This document shows positions 58,685 through 64,000 of a stretch of 64,000 bases of DNA, piece after piece. Source of the DNA: Butyriboletus loyo (lineage: Eukaryota > Basidiomycota > Agaricomycetes > Boletales > Boletaceae). The stretch lies in contig JBBPSI010000034.1 of assembly GCA_038093515.1 (NCBI GenBank), positions 1 to 64,000 of the forward strand, given 5' to 3'. Numbering within the stretch: the stretch's first letter is position 1; the number at the start of each line of letters is the position of its first letter. Under the pieces are notes generated by a model, which was given only the letters and a program-made list of their open reading frames with translations, did no database searches and was not told where the DNA came from. The translations under genes and the position numbers were made by a program.

Positions 58685-59702
58685 ATGGCGGCCGTGTTCA
58701 CAGGCTATCCCTATGGAACTTATCAGGCACCCTACCCAACCTATCCCCTTCCCCCGGGTCAGCCAATGGCAACCGCAGCTGCACTTCCCCACTTCACAAC
58801 CCACTTTCCCCAGCCACCACCTGGCTATCCACTCTATGCCCTCCAGTCAACCAAGGCACCCAGTCCGTCGCCCGGTCCAGCCACCGCTCCAGACATACCC
58901 GCAATATCACCGCATATCGCATCGAGGCAAGTTCGAAAACTGATCGTGTCGCAGTTGAAGATAGGAGGAGAGTTTAACGCCGTCGAGCCCCAGGCACTTC
59001 AGAGATTGGAACTGGAGGTGGTTGCATGTACGTTCCCTTTCGAGTCGTCTTGTTCTCTCCAAATGCTCCTCCTGCGTCACTAGTCGTCCAGTCACTTTAC
59101 GAACAAGCCCACGAGTATTCGAATTTGGCCAACAGGGTGGTGCCTATACCGACGGACGTACTCCTTGCGTGCGATGACAGGGGGTTAAAAGGGAAGGACC
59201 TGCACAACATCGCCCTCGCTGCTCGATCAGCTAGTCAGTATTGGTTTCATTGGAGTATTATGTATTAAGCCTGTTTCCAGGTATATCGGCAGAGTCGTCG
59301 TTGGAGTTTCCTGCACCGCGCGAGGACTCGCCAGAGTTACTTTCCCCCGACGATGAGAGTACACCACCAGTTATACCAACCACGTTACGTTCCCTCCCAT
59401 CTCATTTTCCACCTCTCCCACCAAAACATACGTACCTGAAGACGCCAGTCCGTTATCAATTTAGGCTGTCACTTCCCACTCATGGCTAAAAATTCCTTCA
59501 GGCATCACCACCAAAGAAGGCAGCTCTCCCATCTCTTGAACGCAAACTGAAGACTGCAGGACTGGTCCAGGAATCTCTGAAAAACTTATTGACAGCTACA
59601 GAGGACAATTTGGGGCAGGAGGATGGTGAGCTACTTGGACACATAGTCAATTGCGAAGCGCCAATGTACCCGCGGAAACGGTGGAAGGTGATGCAACAGT
59701 GA
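58685..59702 (+). CDS. TAF8: TFIID subunit TAF8
   Basis: A histone-fold subunit of the general transcription factor TFIID. Four exons. The N-terminal ~80 residues are Pro/Tyr-rich. The bromodomain-associated histone fold then runs from RQVRKLIVSQLKIGGEFNAV through FVQSLYEQAHEYSNLANRVV to PTDVLLACDDRGLKGKDLHN, joined over an intron at 59030. After a Ser/Pro linker the TAF8 C-terminal motif HFPPLPPKHTYLKTP is present, then a further exon with SPPKKAALPSLERKLKTAGL. The stop is at 59700-59702. The PPLPPKHTY motif, which in TAF8 helps contact TAF10, makes the call firm. Confidence 0.88.
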
Positions 59703-59910
59703 CCCTTGCCATCCTTGTTTTCCAACCCATAGGTATCATCACTCTCCACGTCTGTTCTCCATCTTGTTCAATCGTCGTGTTTATCATTTCCTCAATGTCT
59801 GGCTAAAGTGCCAGGCTTCTGATGTAGCATACCTGTGTGAATCTAGAAGCATGTTACAGAGTAAATGTCAAACCCACAAATCATTCTGGGTCTCACTCTG
59901 ATTGCAAATT

Positions 59911-61917
59911 TCAGCTTGTGAACTCCTGTTGAGCATCCATTGAGGATTTTTTAGATCTTGCAATATGCGACTGTGTTTTTCTCTTCTTCGATGGCCGCAC
60001 AGTTGTGGTATTCGAGGGCGGAATGTCGCCCGTCGTCGTTGTGTTGAATCTCGTTATGTGTTGCGACGGGCGCGGCCTGTGATATTTATGTGACTCGGGA
60101 TTTGAGCTTACCACCGGTTCCAGGAAGACAATTCGGTTTGGGTGGTGAGAATCTGTGTGGGGCGGAGCCGATGTCGTCGGACAGGGATGTAGATTAAGGA
60201 AAGAGGATTCAAAGGAAAGGGTACTTGAGCTCGCTGACGCAAAATCGGATGACACGGCTGCTTGGTCAACTGAAGCAACTTGGACCTCTGAATTGACCGC
60301 GGTCATCGCCGGGACAGTGTTCGCACTCCTCTGCAGAAACGCATATCGGTTACGACACTAGGCAAGTAATGTTTCGACGTCCACAGCATAGAAAAGAAAT
60401 ACTACGTTACCATCGTTTCCGTCCTCCCATTGCGGAGACGTCCAGAAATCTCCTTCCAGGAGGCGTTCTTGTGTTCACGTACATAATCAAGCAGGAACCT
60501 GTCTTCCTCATCCGACCATTGTCCTCTATTAATGCTTGAGTTTAGTTGTTCGGTCCAGCGTTCTCGACATTGATCGTTGTGTCGACCAGGTACATTAGCT
60601 GCAACATCTACCCATGATGAACCGTAGGCAGCGACAGCAGCGGAGAGACGGGCATCTTCCTTTGGGGACCAGGCCGTGTGTTTGATAGACTCGTCTAGAG
60701 TCCTCTGGAACCTGTTACTACATTGTGAAGGGGTCGCGTCTTCCGAAACATAGCGTGCGACTATATTCAACCGCTTTCAACATGTAAAATGAAAAAGAAG
60801 GGCATAAACAAACCAAGATACCAGTTATCATGGCCATATATACGGATGGCTTTGAGAAGACGCTCATCGGCTTCCGTTGTCCACTGGTGTGACTTACGTG
60901 AAGTCGCGTGCCGCATGCAATCTAGCGGCGTTCGTCCCGTCTAAACACTGTCCCTTAGATATCTGAAAGCTCGAGATGTTACGCCTCACGCCTAGCCTCT
61001 TAGCTATAGCCATCCAATCTGGCCGACCGTCCATAAATTCGGCGGCAAGGGACTTAAGTTTCAGCACCTCCTCTTGGTCCCAAGGTTCGTGGTTGAATGC
61101 AGGATGTTGCTCTCCGAGCCACCGTATCTCGCATTCTCTGGCTGTACGTGTGGTCATAGAGACAACTGATACCTATGAGCATTGAGTAGCCCACAGTGAG
61201 GTAAGAAGAGAATGTTACCTTTTCGGCGATCCGATCCCAGTCAATATCCCCGGGACTTAGCCAGAGGGCATGGGTCGTTTGCACATCAATGTTCGGGAAC
61301 GCTGATAAACCACTGCCATAGGAAAGATGAACGACGGGCGAACTTTGTGATAATGGTCACACCTCTTTTGAATATCCAATGCACGCTTGCGATGATTCTC
61401 GGCTTGTACAGCCTCCGCGAGTGCTTCCAATTCCTTGGTCTTCACTGAAAGATATGTTAGATATTATCGATGAACTAGAATTGAGACATACTTGGGTGTA
61501 CTTCACTGAAGCTCTGATAACGGCTGCGTTTCAGAGCATCTCCATAAAATGGGGATTCCTGAAAAAGGTGTCATGATACAGAAGAAATCCAATGATTTTC
61601 ACGTACGGGCGACAGTAGCTCTTTCGCTGCAATCGGTACTGTTGCTCTGACAAAACCAGGTATGGTGACGAAGCATCCCACATCCAGATCGGACTCGTCG
61701 ATGGTGTCGACAGCGTCCTGGAATCCACTTTTTCCAAAAGTGACCTTCAAAGAAGACGAGTTAACGTACAAGTAGCTTGTCGACTACCTCCAGTTCAGCT
61801 TCGAGTTTCTGCGTGTATGCTTTTAGAGCATTCAGGTGTTCGTTATTGGCTTGCAGGGTCCCCTGACCCAGTTCAACGACTGCTGTGTTTTCTTGCCCAC
61901 TGTCCATAACAAGCCGC
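59911..61917 (-). CDS. Myb-repeat protein, SNAPC4-like
   Basis: Several exons read from 61917 (MDSGQENTAVVELGQGTLQA) through a coiled-coil N-terminus and then a series of Myb/SANT repeats. The first includes ARECEIRWLGEQHPAFNHEP and PWDQEEVLKLKSLAAEFMDG. Later repeats are AWSPKEDARLSAAVAAYG, WVDVAANVPGRHNDQCRERW and QWSDEEDRFLLDYVREHKNA, with SWKEISGRLRNGRTETM joined to CRNRYAFLQRS. At least four repeats, some preceded by a coiled coil, match SNAPC4, the DNA-binding subunit for snRNA promoters, better than Bas1/Cdc5-type factors. The C-terminus is Ser/Thr-rich. Exon borders between 60780 and 61570 are approximate. Confidence 0.7.
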
Positions 61918-62101
61918 GGTTTTATAAAAACAACAGGATCCAGCGGTCCAACTTCAAGGGTGTCTAGGTGCTAATGCTAGATTTACGTCAGCATTGAGCA
62001 AGACATAGCTCTACAATTAATTGCCAAGCATTTCCTAACCCGCACTACCAACCACACACTTTCTTTCTCTCCTGATTCATACCGTCGTTTTTCACAAACA
62101 G

Positions 62102-62800
62102 ATGGCTCACGGTGCAGCAAAACGTATAGGTACATATCGTTTACTGCTAAAAATGAATTAATTGCTGACCGTCGCCAGCTGGGCAAAATGAACGGGCTAT
62201 TAGAAACCTTCGTCTTGGGATGTTCCTCCCTACCATCCTATCGATTTTGCTCCGTCTGTTACTTAGGCGGGATTCTGTACCCCCTTCAAAGGGTTCGCTG
62301 GCTATATACGCCATAACTTATCTACCTGCGCTGTTTTTGTCCCGATACTTGGAGAGTATTGGGACATCGCGGCGTGACCCGGCAACTGGAGCAATTATTT
62401 CCTCTGGCGAGGACCTCAACCAACCCGGCATTACGGAATGGTGCTTTGACATTTTATATGTCACTTGTATGTTAAAGATGTACCCTTGATTATTCTGACT
62501 CACCTGTGCATGTAGGGGCGTGTCAAATCGGAAGCGGCGCGTTTGGTGAATGGTTTTGGTGCTTTTACCTGCTGGTATGCCTTACTCTCGGTTTTGCTGG
62601 GGGGAAATACTGATGTGCCCAAGATCCCGTCATATGCGTTATTCAAGCTCTGGACTAACTTCATCGGCCCCATGATTGGTCGGTCATCGGAAAACTCGGA
62701 AGTATCCACCGATGAAAAAAATACACTGAGTAAACGGCAGGAGAAGCTTCGCAAGCGGAGCGAAAAAGGTGATCCTCGAGTTCGTACTATCCGCAAATGA
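62102..62800 (+). CDS. SND2: ER targeting protein Snd2/TMEM208
   Basis: A small multi-pass ER membrane protein of the SRP-independent targeting route. Four exons: MAHGAAKRI at 62102, then AGQNERAIRNLRLGMFLPTI and the helices LLRLLLRR and SLAIYAITYLPALFL, the conserved GEDLNQPGITEWCFDILYVT, and after two more introns WACQIGSGAFGEWFWCFYLL joined to IPSYALFKLW. The tail is charged (RQEKLRKRSEKGDPRVRTIR). The TMEM208 pattern of a GEDLNQPG turn followed by W-x-C-Q is clear. The length, about 180 residues, is usual. It is divergent from the Myb gene, 184 bases apart. Confidence 0.85.
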
Positions 62801-63285
62801 CATGTGCTTGCAGAATAGATATTCACCGTGTTGATCTTCTTTGAGGCATGAAGACTGATGCGATCTCTTCTGCGCATTGCGATGTGTCGCTCCTCACAGA
62901 ATTTTGTCTCGGTCCAAATCTGAAACGCGGCCATTGATTTCAGGGCACGAGCGGTACTGTTTCAACTTTGGGTCCAGTTTCACAACTTCAACGTGCTGCA
63001 CGAAACCGACTACATCTTTCGGATGTCGACAACAATGCACTAATGTAGTGCAAGCTGAGAGTGCCGAATCACACAGCTGGTGTTCCACGATTAGGTTGGC
63101 TTGAGTTGAACACCAGTTCACCATTTTCAAGAGTGAGATCAAAACGCGTTTTGGCGAGCTTGTCGGGCTGCACCTCATTTCCAGCACGTGACCCAGCCTC
63201 ACTCAATTCTTCCAATGCTCGTCAACTTGCTCGGTAACCCAACGTTTATCTAAGGGCAACATTAATCCCAGAGCGCCTTCGCGTT
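62801..63285. other. intergenic or small unresolved gene
   Basis: About 485 bases. On the minus strand a frame (about 63075-63215) reads ALEELSEAGSRAGNEVQPDK then TRFDLTLENGELVFNSSQPN and looks coding, and a short ATG peptide (MLPLDKRWVTEQVDEHWKN) lies just upstream in another frame. No clean splice joins them, so I leave it as a possible small gene. Confidence 0.35.
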
Positions 63286-64000
63286 ATGGATGCCCATGCT
63301 GATATTCACTTGACCCAAGGCGATACTAGCCAAGGCTCACTCGCCGAGAGCTTGACCATGGGTCACGGACGTGAGCCTGGCAACACTTTACTGAAGGAGG
63401 ATTCGGTTCCAGATAACCTCGACTCAGCGTCTTATAATGTGAGCTATATGTAGCCTCGAGAGTAGACTTTTTTCGATTGCTAATGTGCATATATCCAGGT
63501 ACATTTGAGTCTTGTAACGGACGGTGGTGACATCGAAACCCACGAGAAACAAAGCCCAGTCCATCCATTCAAGGTGCAACCACATTCTGAGGGCTTCACT
63601 CACCGACCATCGTCATTGCTTACGCGCATATATGCAGTCCGATCAGGATTCCTCGGACATCCAGATGGCAAGAAGCAGGGGAGATCACGATCCACACCCT
63701 CAAAGTAATTCTGATCCGGTCATCCTTCCCTTGATTCCTACAGAAGTTGTAAGGCATATGTTTGAAATCCACGTCTTCTGTGCACTTATTCCCTCCGTAG
63801 CCCTCATCAGAGTGTGCGGTCGTTCCCGCGGGCGGATCCATGTCATTGACAAACATGAATAACCCAGAGGCTCGTACAATTGTTTATCCTCAGGAGCTAC
63901 CGTTATCGCCTGCAAGGACAGTCTCCTCGGTAACAGTCCTGTGTGAAGAAAGAGAGGCTGACTCCGAGATGCTACATACGGAACCAGATCACATACATAA
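63286..64000 (+). CDS. unknown disordered protein, cut by the window end
   Basis: At least four exons join in frame: 63286-63438 (MDAHADIHLTQGDTSQGS and on), 63499 to about 63570 (VHLSLVTDGGDIETHEKQ), then a Ser/Asp/His-rich exon containing SDQDSSDIQMARSRGDHDPH, then one from about 63797 running open to base 64000 (VVPAGGSMSLTNMNNPEART and on). The protein is polar, with no motif that I recognise. It may be the N-terminus of a large nuclear or signalling protein whose domains lie beyond the window. Confidence 0.55.

Overview
This window looks like nuclear DNA of a filamentous basidiomycete, most likely an agaricomycete. Genes are close together on both strands, coding exons have balanced base composition, and almost every gene is broken by many introns of about 45-60 nt with GT-AG (occasionally GC-AG) ends. 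The gene set (APSES/ankyrin Mbp1-type factor, Cdc14, Rat1, Kcs1, Sec22, Shg1, Vfa1, Snd2) is fungal. No bacterial, viral or plasmid gene was recognised. Exon joins were made by hand from reading frame, splice sites and remembered family motifs, so single-base splice choices may be off.

Layout. Bases 1-4659 hold no intact gene: there is a decayed COQ2 copy and a possible Sm-like fragment. From 4660 to 15.7 kb the order is a cytochrome P450, SHG1 (-), HEM12 (+), CDC14 (-), an Mbp1-type APSES factor (+) and mitoribosomal uL24m (+). From 16.1 to 21.5 kb lies a segmental tandem duplication of an ENT nucleoside transporter plus its neighbour VFA1. Both transporters survive, but only the right VFA1 does. 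An 880-bp element with ~195-bp terminal inverted repeats sits between the copies. From 21.8 to 38.7 kb follow class III alcohol dehydrogenase, an acyl-CoA-binding tail-anchored protein (Atg37/ACBD5 type), an mS34-like protein and GatC, dUTPase, an unknown disordered protein, a sugar transporter with a divergent SDR, an Mpo1-like protein, SEC22 and a repeat-bearing unknown protein. From 38.9 to 47.7 kb are RAT1, eIF2B-delta and an FHA-forkhead factor. Next come a 2.4-kb gene-free stretch and an AT-rich unknown gene (50.1-51.5 kb). The right end (52.4-64 kb) is dense: KCS1, QCR9, mitoribosomal uS11m, riboflavin kinase, TAF8, a SNAPC4-like Myb protein, SND2/TMEM208 and the start of a further unknown gene.

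How the genes relate. Most are housekeeping genes: heme and flavin cofactors, mitochondrial translation and respiration, RNA polymerase II/III transcription, RNA decay, secretion and the cell cycle. A recurrent arrangement is the head-to-head pair sharing a short 5' region: SHG1/HEM12, mS34-like/GatC, dUTPase/unknown, MFS/SDR, MPO1/SEC22, RAT1/eIF2B-delta, QCR9/uS11m, FMN1/TAF8 and SNAPC4/SND2. Two of these pair mitochondrial genes with each other. The Mbp1-type factor and dUTPase both carry an ACGCGT (MCB) site in their 5' region, a possible G1/S link. I saw no convincing tRNA, rRNA or CRISPR array, and no secondary-metabolite core enzyme.
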